Part shown: one piece after another, positions 37,973 through 49,674 of the stretch
Layout: each line of letters opens with the position of its first letter
Numbering within the stretch: the stretch's first letter is position 1
Source: Ampelocalamus luodianensis
Taxonomy: Eukaryota; Streptophyta; Magnoliopsida; Poales; Poaceae
Assembly: GCA_036346255.1 (NCBI GenBank)
Contig: CM070620.1
Coordinates: forward strand, 60,684,522-60,748,521
Direction of reading: 5' to 3'
DNA: 64,000 bases
Notes under the pieces: generated by a model
What the model saw: only the letters and a program-made list of their open reading frames with translations
The model's database searches: none
Told to the model about the DNA's origin: nothing
Position numbers and translations under genes: made by a program

Positions 37973-40379
37973 TGTGGGACCCCGATTTATTTAGCTTGTA
38001 ATGCTTAGTCTTCCATTGACTCTAGCATCATAAACAAAATATACCGTGTCTCGGGAAAATGTATACTTCCCAGAATTGCAGTATACACAACCTTTTACAA
38101 AACATTGCATCAATTCCATACAACACACAAAGCCAAAGCTTTACAAGCAAAAGACATACATAATAGTTATTACAAAAGAGAGGCCAACCGGCCAAGAACA
38201 TAAAAGAACAGCGGAAACAAAATGCCATAAGATGGCTATAAACAAGAGCCAACCGGTTTGCCCTCTACCCACAAGGCAATCCGACCGGGCCGCTAAGCTA
38301 GTCGTCCACACCGCAGCACAACTCACAAAAGTCGATCCCTTAGGGATCAACCTCCTCTGTAACAATTAAGCAATGCAAATGAGTACAAAAATATACTCGC
38401 AAGACTTACGAGTAACAAACCTAGATATTACTACATGCAGGCTTTAATCAAAGGAGAAGGTTCAAGGTTTATTTTCAGCATAAAGCAGATTTTATTTGCA
38501 ATAAGTAATAGATTGAAGGCAGTTTTAACAATCTGAATTTTATTTGCATAAATAACAGCGAGACAATAAGTAATAACATAAATACATCCTAGAGATGACT
38601 AACCCAATAGCCATCACAACAATAGCATGAATTACTCATTCGTACCATCCACATCAAGTTTTAATTAAAAAGGTTATAGTCTAGTTCTTGCACGACCTTA
38701 CCAAGCATATCCATAACCTAGGACGAGGCTATTCGAATAGATCAAACCCTACAGGGGTGTACCAATGTACCCACACTTCAGACCGCCTTTTTGCCAAGCT
38801 ATTAAGCACACTTCCTTTGGTATGCCGGCACGGCTAAGTCCTACGAGACATTTTCAATGGAAAATGCTAATTAAGAGCTGCATGCATGGGGGATAACCCT
38901 TAGTGACCTACCGGTGAAATAGATCACTAGGATCCATACGTAGAGTAGGATGCACCGGCCCAGCCGTGGCAACTGCGGGTGCTCCCCTCTTTTACTTGTC
39001 CCATGTTGCATATAGAAATATACAACCCACCACGCAACTCATTAATTAACACCCCTCAAAATACTAAGTCAAGAGAGGTCTTATATCCCTCTAGTGTAGT
39101 TAACACGCAAATATCACTTGGCCTAGTGACACAAGTAACTCGGTCCTTGATGACCCGGGCACCATTCCATCACACCATAAGATCACACGATCAAACTATT
39201 GTGCCCAAGTCTAAAACATTTTATTTTCAGTTTTGGTTTCACAAATAAACAAAGCACAAGATGCTAAATCATAAGTAATGACAAGTTTTTGAGTGATCAA
39301 GGTCATCGATTAAGTCGATAACCACCCAATTCTACCGCTAACTAAGCATTGCTAAGCATCATATCGTAAAGACAATAAAAGAACATAAATCATTCACCGG
39401 GCTCTAATTCACCAATGAGGATATTAACTTAGGGTTGTGGTAGGGGTGAATAATTTCAGGGCAACAATGCAATAGGACTAGCTACCTCTAATCGACAAAA
39501 TTAATCTTTGACACAAAGAAGCATGCATACCTAAGTTTTTGCAAACAAGATATTAGAATTTAAAAGTAATGGGAGCAATATGATCAAATGATGCTATATC
39601 TGCTTGTCTTTTTGAAGATCACTTGTTTGCGGTAGAGGGTCACTGTCACAATCAACAATTTATTCGGAACCTATCGCAAAATGAGAAAATCCAATAAAAA
39701 CGACGAACACCAAAAAAAGACTCAAATTCCAAAATCATCCAAAACCCATGAAATTTACACAACAGGTAGAGCATGATTTTAGATAAATTTAGCAACAAGA
39801 ATCATTTGATTTGGATTAAGTGTGCAAAAATTATGGCCTAATTAAGTTCAATCTGCTGGAAAATTCAACTTTAATTGCTATCTGTTACTGTTTATGGTAT
39901 AATTTTCTAGAAAGTTTTTTAATATGAAAATTTTATGGTAGGTAGATAATGACATCCTAAGGTTAGCAAAAGTGAGTTTACTTCATTTGGAGTTGAAATA
40001 AATTTATTATGATTTTTATAAGTTATGAAACTAGGGCATAGTCAATTTCAGAGACAAGGATCACATTGAAACCTATTATACACTAAAGTATGCTAATAGA
40101 GAAACCTAACAAACTTTAGTTTGCTAAATTTGAAGTTACAGAGAGAAAGTTATGCATTTTTTAAGTTCAAAGCAATTAACAATTTGCAAATAAAAGCTTT
40201 CGGGCCTTTTCCTTAAAAACCAACTCAATCTGGGGAGGTCTTGGGCCATTGATCTGAAATTGCACGGCTCACGTGCATGGGCGCGCAGTACCCACGAGCA
40301 CCTATGCGAAAAGACTTCAACGCGCCCAGAGGAGGTCTTAACCGTTAGATTAAGACTTGACGGTCCAGATCTAACATAG

Positions 40380-40900
40380 AGGTCCTATGGGTGGAGGTCT
40401 ACTGAGGGAGGTCTTGATGGCTAAGATTATCTCGGGGGAGGTCCTAACGGTCGAGATTTCCATATGGAGGTTCTCACGGTTGATATCTAAGAGAGTGGAG
40501 GTCCTGAACGATCCAGATTTCAAAGGGGAGGTTCTGAACGACTCAGATCTACCGAGGGGGAGGTCTTAGAGGTTAAGTTGTAACAATGGCAAGGTCCTGG
40601 ATGGCCAAGATCTATAAGAGGAGGTCCTGGACGGCCAAGATCTAACCTGAGGTGGTCTTAAAGGTTAAGATCCACGAGGAGGGAGGTCCTGAGGTTTTCT
40701 TTACAAAAGACCAAGGGGTAGTCTTTTGCAAAGAGGACCCCAAGGGTGGTCCTGATGGTGGTTTTTCCAAAATGACTACAGGAGGTCTTTTGCGGAAACT
40801 CAGAGAGTGGTCCTAACGGTCCAGATTGAATCTAAAGAGATCATTAACGGCTAAGAACTAGTCCAAAAGGTCCTGAAGGTTGTCAAGGGGTGATCTAGCG
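40380..40900. repeat. Degenerate tandem GGAGGTCCTGA-type repeats
   Basis: About 15 imperfect units of 30-40 bases share GGAGGTCCT(G/A)A(A/C)GG followed by a GATC-containing half. This grades into the GGTGGTCTTTGCAAA unit, suggesting both arose from one ancestral unit in the LTR. Confidence 0.65.
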
Positions 40901-42249
40901 TACGACAACGGGGAATGTGGCCCACATGTAAACGACACAAGGACCACTTTAGGACAGCAATTAATTACCAAACAATGATTAGCCATTAATTAACAAAATC
41001 TATGTCTGGAAATGACAGCGCTACAGTGCTTGTCCGTGTAAGGCACGACAAAAACCCGAGTTCGAGTTTGAGCTCACCGCGGGTGACTTCGATCACGGCG
41101 GTGGGAACCAAGGACAGGAACAGGTCCTAAATAGCAAGGTGAACCTAGAGGTACCAAAAGCCAGGGCTAAAACGCCTTCTACCGGCGGCTAGCCTGAGAT
41201 GACCGCCAGCGACAAACACGGCAAAACATGAAAACAACAAAGAGCTCCGCATTGTTGCAAAAAGCAGGTGCCCACACCTCTAGGGACTAATAAGAGGTTA
41301 CCTGAGGACGGAGAAGGCAAGGAGATAGTCGGAGGAGCTCCGGCGACCAAGTATCATGCCGAAGTTGGGGAAGATGTTGGAGATAGGGAGATCTGAGCAA
41401 AAAGGGAGTGAACTAGAGTAAGGTTAGCTTAAATATAGCCCATAGAAGGTCCATGAGCACATAATTGAAAGGTTGTGATGCTTACCGGCACTGAGGAAGA
41501 AAGGGGTGAGTTTGGCTGACAAAGAGCAAGTCTTCAAATTTGACAACCTCTGCGAAGGTCAAACAAAACAAGTTAGGGGAAATGCTCAAGATGACCAGAT
41601 GAACAAGTTGACACGCCAAGAGTTGCAATTGAACCACTGGAGCCCTGAGGTTACCGAGGAGCTCTAAGGTCCAGCAATGGCGAATAGGGTGCTCTCGGGT
41701 GTTTGAGCTCAAGCGACAGAGAGGGAAGCTAGGGTTGCAAGGTGGTGTATAAAAGAAGCTTAAGGAGGAGCTCGGGGACCTTAAGTAATTGGACGGCAAG
41801 GAATGGAGCAAGGAAAATTCGAGCTCCACGGATGCACCGAGCTAGGGCACTGCCATGGCCATCTTGAGTGATAGGAGCAGTTGAAGACCAAGACTTTGGT
41901 GAAAAGCTCTGACCCGTATTTAATGTTTGGCAGCGAAGAGCCGTTGTCAAGGACAGGGAAGTGACAAGGCACTACAAGCCTCACTGCCATGGCTCTGGCA
42001 CACATGCCCGCGCGCAAAAACGATGATGACCAAGCTCAGAGAGGTCCCACCTGTCAGTAAAAAAAGCCTAGGTGGGCTGGTCAAAGAATATAACGTTTGT
42101 ATTAAGTGTTGGGATCGAGTTGGGGAGGTCTTGACGGTTGGATTTGAAATGAAGGGCCCCAATTTTAAGTGAGGTGCAGAGGTGCTAACGTTCAAGGAGA
42201 TCTGAGACACAGATCAAGATATGAACGGCCCACGATCACCAAGGTGCTA

Positions 42250-42420
42250 ACAGAGGTGGTCGCCCGAGGTGGTCTGGAGGGTTGTCTTTGCAAAAGCTCA
42301 ACGGGGTGGTCTTTGCAAAAACTCCAAAGGTGGTCTGAGGAGGTCTTTTGAGGAGTTCTTTGGGAGGACTTTGCACCCGACCCAAGGTGGTCTTTGCAAT
42401 GACACCAAGGGTGGTCTGAA
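42250..42420. repeat. Second GGTGGTCTTTGCAAAA minisatellite
   Basis: About five units of the same motif as 33000-33190, in the matching part of the C-family LTR. Confidence 0.75.
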
Positions 42421-43065
42421 CGAGAGGGAGGTCCAAGTGCTCCCGAGATCGCAGCGGTAGACCGGAGATCCAACGGCTGAAATGGATCGCGCCTAGAAAG
42501 GGCTCGGGGCTGAGCTGAGATGGTTGAGTCCAACCAAGACAAAGGTTTGGGCTCGAGTTAGACTCAAACCCGACCAGGACTATGACTTAGGGCTTCAATT
42601 GAGCTGAAACTTTGAGAGACTTTTAGAGCTAGCAAACTAACTCCAAAATTATTGAAATTTTTACAGGAGCTTGATGACTCTAGGATGCACCTTGTGTAAA
42701 ATTTCTAGAGGTTTTTATGCTGAGCATTTTTCTTTAGAAATTTCTCAAGATTCTGGGTTAGGGTTTCACCAAAGGTCAAACTGGTTTGACTGCCTCTTAA
42801 AATATTCAAACAATTTTTAAAAATTGTGAAGTTTTTCAAAGGGGTCACCCAACCAAGGGAAAATATTTCCAGGGGTTGAATACAAGATTTTAAACAAGGA
42901 GGTCATGACTTTAGTCAATTGGAGATTTTGGTTTTTGATTTCCCACAATTCCTTTACAAGAATACAGAAAAGTTCAAAAACATCCAGATGCAAGAAAAAG
43001 TTTTAAATTTCCCCTCATTTTCTTACATTTGAAATACAAACCCAGATTTGGGCTGTTACATTAAG

Positions 43066-44289
43066 CTGACTTTGCTTCGAAAAAGATGAAAGGCCACCTG
43101 TCGACGATCGAGTCATCGATCTTACGAAATAAATAAAGAAAGATAGCGAAGAATTCTTGGGAGTAAATAGGACTGCTCTTTTCTTATATGAACTGGATAT
43201 TACAAGGGGTGCCCGCGACCATGCAGTAGACTAATCCTAATTACACTGAGCATAATGCTTGCTATGCTACAATCTGATAGAATATGATTGAGTTTCTTAA
43301 TCTCTGTTCCTTCTTCATCCATCCCCTTTCTGTCGTTCGTGTTCTCCTTTAAGTAGTTAACAAAGTGGTGGTAGTTACTCCTGGAAGAGGCGCCTGTTGG
43401 AAGGGTCGCGACATGTCGGAGCAAGGTGGTGGCTGATGGAGTATCAACCGTTTGGCGATTGAATATCTGTAAGATACTACCGTATGGTAGTTATTGTCAG
43501 TGTCTTAAGATTATGAGACGTCGCGTGGTATGGAGAATATAATGTGTTTCGTTCATCACACGGTATAGAATATACCTGGAGTTAGATCCAGGTGTCAGTT
43601 CATGACTTCTACGAGCAGTTCCCTTGTTGGGGACTAGGTACATAACCTTTCCGACCAGGGTACCCATAATGCAACCTCTGAAATCCTTACGATCACGGGG
43701 GTCGTTAGCCTTTGGGGTTACGACCATGAAGACATATGATCTTTTACTATATATTAAAGATAATACATAGAGGTTTTAATCCTCGTCACCACCCCTCACC
43801 CCCCATGGGCTAACTTTGCAGCAGCTCAACGACTAAGCCACAATCAAATCCCACATGAAAGTCGAAGCTAGCTGGGACATGCCTTTTGGGCTTATCGTGG
43901 GATGGAGTTAGCACAATGCAACTAAAGTTCGGCACCAAATAGCTGTATAAAAGGAGCACTCCCACTCATTCACCCTAGCTCCTCGGTCATGACTCCCATT
44001 CGCTTGCCTTCCATTCCCCTCGCGCTAGAGTGAGTTGACGTTGCCACCCTAAGCTTCAGATCTTTGCCGCAACCACCCCTCCCATCCCCACCGGCGGTCC
44101 TCCCCATCCCACCCGTCCTACCACCCTCCATTGTTGTTGCCTCTCCATCCCCTCTCGACGTTGTCCGATCGCTGTTACCCGAAACGTCCAGAGCCGTCGC
44201 CATTAGCCGCCCTCCTGATGCCACCGCCACCCTCTTGACGATGTCGTCGCCCCTCTCCCCCAGCCCCTCATCAAAGCAAGAAAAACTCC
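43066..44289. other. Unassigned sequence between element C and the plastid DNA
   Basis: No conserved coding domain is visible. 43490-43735 is reminiscent of LTR sequence and includes GGTTACGACCATG, recalling the GTCGTAAG motifs in the LTR of D. From about 43740 the composition changes. A TATA-like box is at 43946, followed by a proline- and serine-rich pyrimidine strand at 44060-44280. It could be the truncated 5' end of a gene or of another element. Confidence 0.4.
43946..43954 (+). promoter_or_regulatory. TATA-like box
   Basis: TATAAAAGG, followed about 40 bases later by an ATG (43988) that opens only a short frame. It matches the plant TATA consensus well, but nothing intact lies downstream, because plastid-derived DNA begins about 340 bases on. 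Confidence 0.35.
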
Positions 44290-44391
44290 ATCCCCCCGTA
44301 TGGTGTGGCGGCATATGGATATCAAAAGGAAAGGGATGAAGTTTTTCTCGCTTTTGGCGTAGTAAGCCTCCCTTTGGGAGGCCTACATGAT

Positions 44392-44428
44392 GGGATATTA
44401 ACTTAGTGGTAGAGCGTGCCCCTGATAA
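44392..44428 (+). pseudogene. trnI-GAU: trnI-GAU 5' exon remnant (plastid origin)
   Basis: Thirty-seven bases, from GGGATATTAACTTAGTGGTA to the anticodon part CCCCTGATAA. Several transitions are present against the chloroplast gene. Its 3' exon is 7.5 kb away at 51957 because of the retroelement insertion, so no tRNA can be made. Confidence 0.85.
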
Positions 44429-44677
44429 TTGCGTCGTTGTGCCTGGGTTGTGAAGGCTCTCAACCACATGGATAGTTCAATGTGGCCATCAGCACCTGTA
44501 CCGAAGATGTGGATCATCCAAGGCATATATTAGCATGGCGTACTCCTCCTGTTTGAATCGGAGTTTCAAACAAACTTTTCCTCAAGAGGATATATGGGGC
44601 GATTCAAATAAGATCCTATGTAGATCTAACTTTCTATTCACTCGTGGGATCGATGCAGTTCAAGGGGCACCATGACT

Positions 44678-44684
44678 CCTCTCT
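44678..44684. repeat. Duplicated target, left of element F
   Basis: CCTCTCT is present here and at 51276-51282. The uninterrupted chloroplast sequence has it once, so it was duplicated by the insertion. Seven bases is unusual for an LTR element. Confidence 0.7.
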
Positions 44685-45540
44685 TGATGCGGATCAACCT
44701 CTAGACGAGATTGAATCCTTGGGTTGCCCGATCTTTCACGGTGGAAACTCCCAATCAAATATGTGGAGCACGAATTATAAGATGCAATTCACACTGGGAT
44801 AGATAAATCTCACACCCGCGCACACCACAGTACACAAATGAGACATAGGGATCAAAGATCCAACGAGTAACTCCTAGCACCACAACTAGAAACCACAACG
44901 CCAAGATGAAATCCGAGATTGGAATTAACAAGAACACACAATAAACAGGGATGAACCCTAACAACCAAAGGCCAACACGCACACGTGTTTTAATTCATAA
45001 CTGAAAACTCTGCCTCAAAGGTGCGGCCATGTGGGGTTTACATAGCCTTCCACGCAAGCACAATATCTAAAACTAACTCAATCTCCTAAACGCACACGAC
45101 TCAAACTATTAATGCAAAACTAAAATAGGTGGTTTCCTTTTACATCTTGGAAACCAACCGAATTGAGTTTGTTAGTTATCACGGCTTATGGTGGACCCCA
45201 CCCGCATGCACAAAGAGAAAGGAAATCACACAGGCTTAAACAGAAAAGGTGTGCCATCTCTCCTTGTAAACTCGGACTGCCAGGTGGATTCCACCCCTGC
45301 TACACGTAGAGAAAGGAACTCACGAGGAGAGATCAGAATGCATGCGCCGATCTTGTAATCCCACGTGTAGCAAATCCTGATTTCTTGCCTTCTAGTCTAA
45401 TATCTTCTTTCCTTCTCTCCATTGAACTCGTGAATCACCTGGACTCCATCTCCAAAAATATTCGAATAAATATTCTTTCCTTCTAGGGTTGATCTTGTTG
45501 CATGCAATCCAAACCAACCAAAGTCTGGTTCTCTTGCTTG

Positions 45541-46250
45541 CTTCTTGGTACGACCACCTGGTCGGGGACCTGGTCGCTGACCTGGTCAAAGACGTGGATG
45601 TAGACCTGATCATAGTCATGACCCATCTAGCCGTGGTCGCAGGCCTCCTGAACGTGATCATAGACCATCTAGATGTAATCGTAGGCCTCTTGAACATAGA
45701 CCATCTAGACGTGGTCGTAGGCCACCTGGACGTGGTCATAGGCCACCTGGTCGTGGTTGTAGACTATTTCCACCGAGTACTGTTCTCACTGAGTACTATT
45801 CTAGTTGAGTACACCTCCCGCCGAGTACTGTTCCCATCGAGTACTGTTCCCAACGAGTACTACTCTCGCCGAGTACTATTCCAGTCAAGTACTATTCCCG
45901 ACTAGTACTACTCCCGCCGAGTACTATTCCAGTCAAGTACTATTCCCAACGAGTGCTCCTTTCGCCGAGTACTGATCGTAGAACTTGTGGAAGTGGTCGT
46001 AACCCCTCTAGGAATGGTCGTAGCTCCTCTAGAACTGGTTGTAGACCCTATGGGAGTGGTCGTGAACCTTGCGGAAGTAGTTGTAGATCCTCCAAAACTG
46101 GTCGTAGACCTTGTGGATCTAGTCGTGGACCCTTAGAAACTAGTCGCGGACCTTCGGGACCTGGTCGTAGACCTTGGGGACCTAGTCGTAGACATCCAGG
46201 AACTAGTCGTAGCCCTTGTGAGTCTGGTCGTAGACCTTCTGCCCGAATAT
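45541..46250. repeat. Three adjacent minisatellites in element F
   Basis: 45541-45770 has about ten units of roughly 24 bases around GACCATCTAGACGTGGTCGT. 45771-45970 has about eleven units of 17-21 bases around CGAGTACTATTCC. 45975-46250 has about eleven units near 24 bases around GGTCGTAGACCTTGTGG. The first and third arrays share the GGTCGTAG(A/G)CC core, so the middle array seems to interrupt an older single array. Open frames on both strands here come from the repeat period (a multiple of three), not from a gene. Confidence 0.75.
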
Positions 46251-46292
46251 CCCTCTCGACCACACATAGCTTCTCTTTATATTGCACAAAAC

Positions 46293-47229
46293 TGATGAGG
46301 ACATGACCCCTATGGATACAACTATATTTGTTATGCTTACTGTTCCAAGTATAAGAGCTCGTACGCTTCACTTAAATTATCAGGTGAGCTTGTTTTTAGG
46401 AGTGTCTTTATATTATATGAACTATATGATGCTTCCTAATGATAAAATATATATATATGTGTGCAGTACCACGTCACTTTTGGTCCAAGACAAGCAAGCA
46501 GTTCGAGCTGAACCCGTTTTGGAATCCAGTTTGGCCTCCGGAATCAGCCTGACAACACGAACTTAAAACAGGCATAACTTTCACATACGGAGTCCGTTGG
46601 AGGTCCATGAGTACTTCAATGAAAGCTTATTTCGTCTTCTTTCCAACGGATCCGGCCTCATCCAAACAAGACGTCATATCACTTGTTTGGGCCAATCTGG
46701 GCCTTGTAATCATACTGAACTTTGCCCATCTGCCGATGGACCACCTAGGGGTGTAGTTACTGTTCACGTGAACAGTAACACATGAAATTAGTCCCGTCCC
46801 CTTAGTTCTTTAGATGTGTGGCTCCTCATCCCCTATTTAAGGAGGCCACACCCCCTCTAGTTTTCTTGGATTTTGTTTAGTTAAAAGTTAGTATTGTTGC
46901 AACTTCGTGTATTGGCTTATGTCGACTAGACCAACCATAATACCGCTTCAAAATCCCAACTCAATTCAATATTTCAATTCCTATTTGCAATTTCAGATTA
47001 CTTTATCTTATTCTTGCGTGCTTCTTCGGTGTATGTAGGAATCGACCTTCGTGGTTAGGTCAACCGAGTATTCGTGTACGGTTGATAACGACTTGTCGAG
47101 CAGTTCAGCGATTGCGTGGTTTCAAGCCTTGCGTGTTCGTAGCCAGGATCGTGAGAGTTGAGCGACGCCTACCGAACCTATCGTTCTCATCGAAAGATCG
47201 GGCCAACAATCAGACCTTCGGGTCCATCA
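46293..47229 (+). mobile_element. Element E, 5' LTR
   Basis: 937 bases, ending TTCGGGTCCATCA directly before the PBS. It contains a TATA-like CTATTTAAGGAGG at about 46833. It differs from the 3' LTR by scattered substitutions and a few indels, for example 30-35 extra bases at about 50592 in the 3' copy. Confidence 0.88.
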
Positions 47230-47231
47230 GG

Positions 47232-47243
47232 TGGTATCAGAGC
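47232..47243 (+). other. Primer binding site of element E (tRNA-Met type)
   Basis: TGGTATCAGAGC, two bases after the 5' LTR. Confidence 0.9.
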
Positions 47244-48792
47244 TACAGTTCTTCGGTGAGAAATCAGTACCTTAGTAGTAGATTTGTTTTTCATACCTAG
47301 AGTCCAGAAAATTGCCACAAAATTTTTGCATCTATCATCCATACCGAACCAATCTGAGCCATTGCAATTTTTCTTTCAGTCTTTGTTCGTTGAATCTGGT
47401 TGCATTGTCGTGCTCAAGTTGCTAATTGCTAGTTTAGTTAGAGTCTAGTTCGTCGTTGTCTAGTTTGCATTTTGTGTTTTTCCTTCGCGTCGCTTGATCG
47501 CTCTTTCAGGGTTCTTAGTTTTTGCATCTAAAACAGAAATTCGTGGGTTAGAACTCCTCTAATCCGCACCAAAAATAGAAAATTCGTATTGTTGTTAATC
47601 CAAAAAAAAAAGAGAGGATTGATGTGATCTTTTGGGAGAGTTGATGCTATTTGCGACTTGCGGCAAATCCTAGGGTTGGCCAAATAGTAGAAGGAGAAAG
47701 AGGCAACCGCAAAAACAAAAGCCGCGGTAGAGAAAAAAAAAGAAGAAAAAGAAAACAAAAAGAAAAGTGCATAAAAATTAGTGGAGACCTTCTACATATA
47801 ACCAAAATCTTCCACAAAAAAATTCAGCAAGTTTGGCCCACGGGTTTGAAAGATATAGCAATTTCAAATTTAAACCCGAGACGGTTTCGAGTTCGAGTAG
47901 GAATCTGTATCCGAGACATCTTCAGTAAAACGGGCATAACTTTTGCATACGGTGTCCGTCTTTTACGTTCTTGTGCTTGTTTCGAAGCTAATGACGAGGC
48001 GCATCGTTTCCATGTAAGCCACAAGTCTCCTTCCAGGTTCCCCAAAATCGGCCATCTTCGGCCCCGAATTCGCATCGCAAGTTTTTGGTTTCTGTTTTTA
48101 CCGTTTCCTTCGATCTTCCTTTCGGAATTTGGAGTTCGCCTCAACTGGAAAGCTGTAGATCTCATCGAAACATTTTAGAAGAGCATATACAATCCATATA
48201 AAACTCTGCTTTTTCGTCGTTTGAGACTAGCTATTGTTTCTGCTCAATCTAGAGGGCTGTTTGCATTCCACCGATATTGCTGTCTTTTGTGCTCTATGTC
48301 GTGCGAATAATCTTGTGCCCTTTATAGAAGATTGAGTAGTTGGCTAGCGTCTCTCCTAGCATTTGTTGTGAGGCTTTCCCTTGCTTGCATCAAGTCACAT
48401 TATCGTTGCGTGTGCATACATACACTTCTCTGCATAGGGCTTTGACTAGCTAGCTTTGATTAAGCTAGGATCAACAACATTGGCTAGTACTTTGAACAAT
48501 CTTTCAACTTGTATTAACTGATTTGATTATTGTTGATCCTTGCTACCATATTGAAGCCTTCCAAGCTCCACTTCCTACTAACTCAACAGGTGTCGTTCAT
48601 CGCAATCGTTGGGCTAATCGCAAGTGAGAGTATCACGGACCAGCCACCGGTTGTACCACTTCCTTGCGACATTGGTAAGAACTTGTAAGAACTTGGTATA
48701 AGCTTGAGTGTGAGTGACTTGATTTGAGCCTCCAGATCCTAGTAGTTGATAGGAACATATACTTGTGATTTGTTCTTTGTTTTCTACTAACA

Positions 48793-49533
48793 ATGACAGG
48801 TTGGTTAAATTTGGTAGATTACGATGTCATCGCAGGAAGATTTGAGCTCAAAGGGAAACAATTACCTGCATACATATTGCCACTCACCGCTAAGAGTACG
48901 TCATTGGACTACTTTATATGGGTTACTATGTTGGAAAGCTACTTTGAAAGACAAGACCTTGATCCTTACGAGAAGATGAGCATAGCAAGAACGACACTAA
49001 TCGGTGATGTTCAACATTGGTGGTCGAATCTGGAGTACCACTTCATGTACACATGGGAGCAGATGAAGAAGAAATTGCAACGTCGATTTGTACCTCCACC
49101 AACCACAGTCACAAGCGAGGTGCGACCTAAGGTAACTGAAAATGCTAACATTGTTTTGGCTCCTACTCCATCTCTAGATACCGCCGAGATGCTTGAAGAG
49201 ATGAATGATGATCTAGCGCATCTTATGCCATTAGAGGAGAAGCTTGAGGTACCTACATTAGCTGATGAGGACGATAATGACAAAGGTACTGATTTAGTGC
49301 TACAGCAAGATATAGAGCAACCTTGTGAGTATGTACCTGCTGTAGTAGTGCAATCTTTTGATATTCCTTGTGTTGACTTGAACGAACCATGTGCTAATCT
49401 GAACTCTCATAATTTTGCACATGTCGAATTAATTACACATAAGAAAGTACTAGATAGAATATCCCCTGCTGATGCTTTGTGCAACCTTGTTTGGAATGTG
49501 CTATGGAGAAAATTTCTGAACTTTCATCTCTAA
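48793..49533 (+). CDS. Gag-like protein of element E
   Basis: It starts at ATG 48793 and codes for 246 residues. Residues about 30-100 resemble the plant retrotransposon Gag domain: DYFIWVTMLESYFERQDLDP, then the conserved aromatic core GDVQHWWSNLEYHFMYTWEQ and KKKLQRRFVPP. After it comes an acidic, proline-rich region (LEEMNDDLAHLMPLEEKLEV). No zinc knuckle and no protease D-S/T-G follow. About 1.5 kb of leader precedes it, longer than usual. The frame appears to continue past the stop at 49531-49533 in other frames (49479-49697, then 49675 to the 3' LTR), suggesting an originally longer protein broken by one or two frameshifts. Confidence 0.7.
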   Translation: MTGWLNLVDYDVIAGRFELKGKQLPAYILPLTAKSTSLDYFIWVTMLESYFERQDLDPYEKMSIARTTLIGDVQHWWSNLEYHFMYTWEQMKKKLQRRFVPPPTTVTSEVRPKVTENANIVLAPTPSLDTAEMLEEMNDDLAHLMPLEEKLEVPTLADEDDNDKGTDLVLQQDIEQPCEYVPAVVVQSFDIPCVDLNEPCANLNSHNFAHVELITHKKVLDRISPADALCNLVWNVLWRKFLNFHL

Positions 49534-49674
49534 ATTCTCTTTCTAGCACGTACACTTACTATTTTAAATTAATTGGAGATTATGGTGTACACAATCAATT
49601 TCTGGTATATCGAATATGCATAACTTGTGATCGCATGGATGAATTGAAGCTTACTGTTTTCCAACAATTCTTGT

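Larger units (their letters stand above)
33521..43060 (-). mobile_element. Element C: LTR retrotransposon deleted for its coding region
   Basis: Outer ends are TGTGGGACCC (33521) and GGGCTGTTACA (43060), with near-matching 5-base flanks. The LTR start at 33521-34311 is very similar to the LTR at 37973, so these are the pair. A PBS and leader lie at 37735-37972, giving minus orientation. Between the leader and the 3' LTR only another LTR (from 34312) is present, so gag-pol and the rest of the 3' LTR have been lost, probably in a deletion after the inner LTR inserted. Confidence 0.68.
37973..43060 (-). mobile_element. Element C, 5' LTR (5.1 kb)
   Basis: It is bounded by the PBS spacer on the left (TGTGGGACCCC) and GGGCTGTTACA on the right. 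At 5088 bases it is very long, though Tekay-type LTRs are commonly 3-5 kb. It contains two GGAGGTCCT/GGTGGTCTTTGC repeat zones (40380-40900, 42250-42420). Several open frames here (for example 41482-42017) have no recognisable domain and lie in repeat sequence. Confidence 0.85.
44290..44684 (+). pseudogene. Nuclear plastid DNA (NUPT), left part: 16S-23S spacer and trnI-GAU 5' half
   Basis: From memory of grass chloroplast inverted repeats, this follows the spacer after rrn16 (TTTCTCGCTTTTGGC), then the trnI-GAU 5' exon at 44392-44428 and the start of its group II intron (TTGCGTCGTTGTGCCTGGG). Many differences are C-to-T or G-to-A, the usual decay of plastid DNA in the nucleus. It is interrupted at 44684 by element F; the very next plastid bases resume at 51276. 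It is not functional. Confidence 0.88.

Noticed and set aside
30746..43060. The four LTR-like blocks as one tandem array
   Set aside because: Each later block starts with a complete TGTGNGACCC end that interrupts the previous one mid-sequence, and similarity differs between pairs, so nesting explains it better than tandem duplication.
43970..44467. Glycine/arginine-rich frame on the minus strand (165 codons)
   Set aside because: It is the reverse of a pyrimidine-rich strand and runs into the plastid sequence; there is no domain, and low complexity explains the open frame.
45392..46371. Long frames on both strands with repeated HLDVVVG- or GPRLDPQGLRP-like units
   Set aside because: They arise from tandem DNA repeats with a period near 24; open frames on both strands point to repeat structure, not protein coding.
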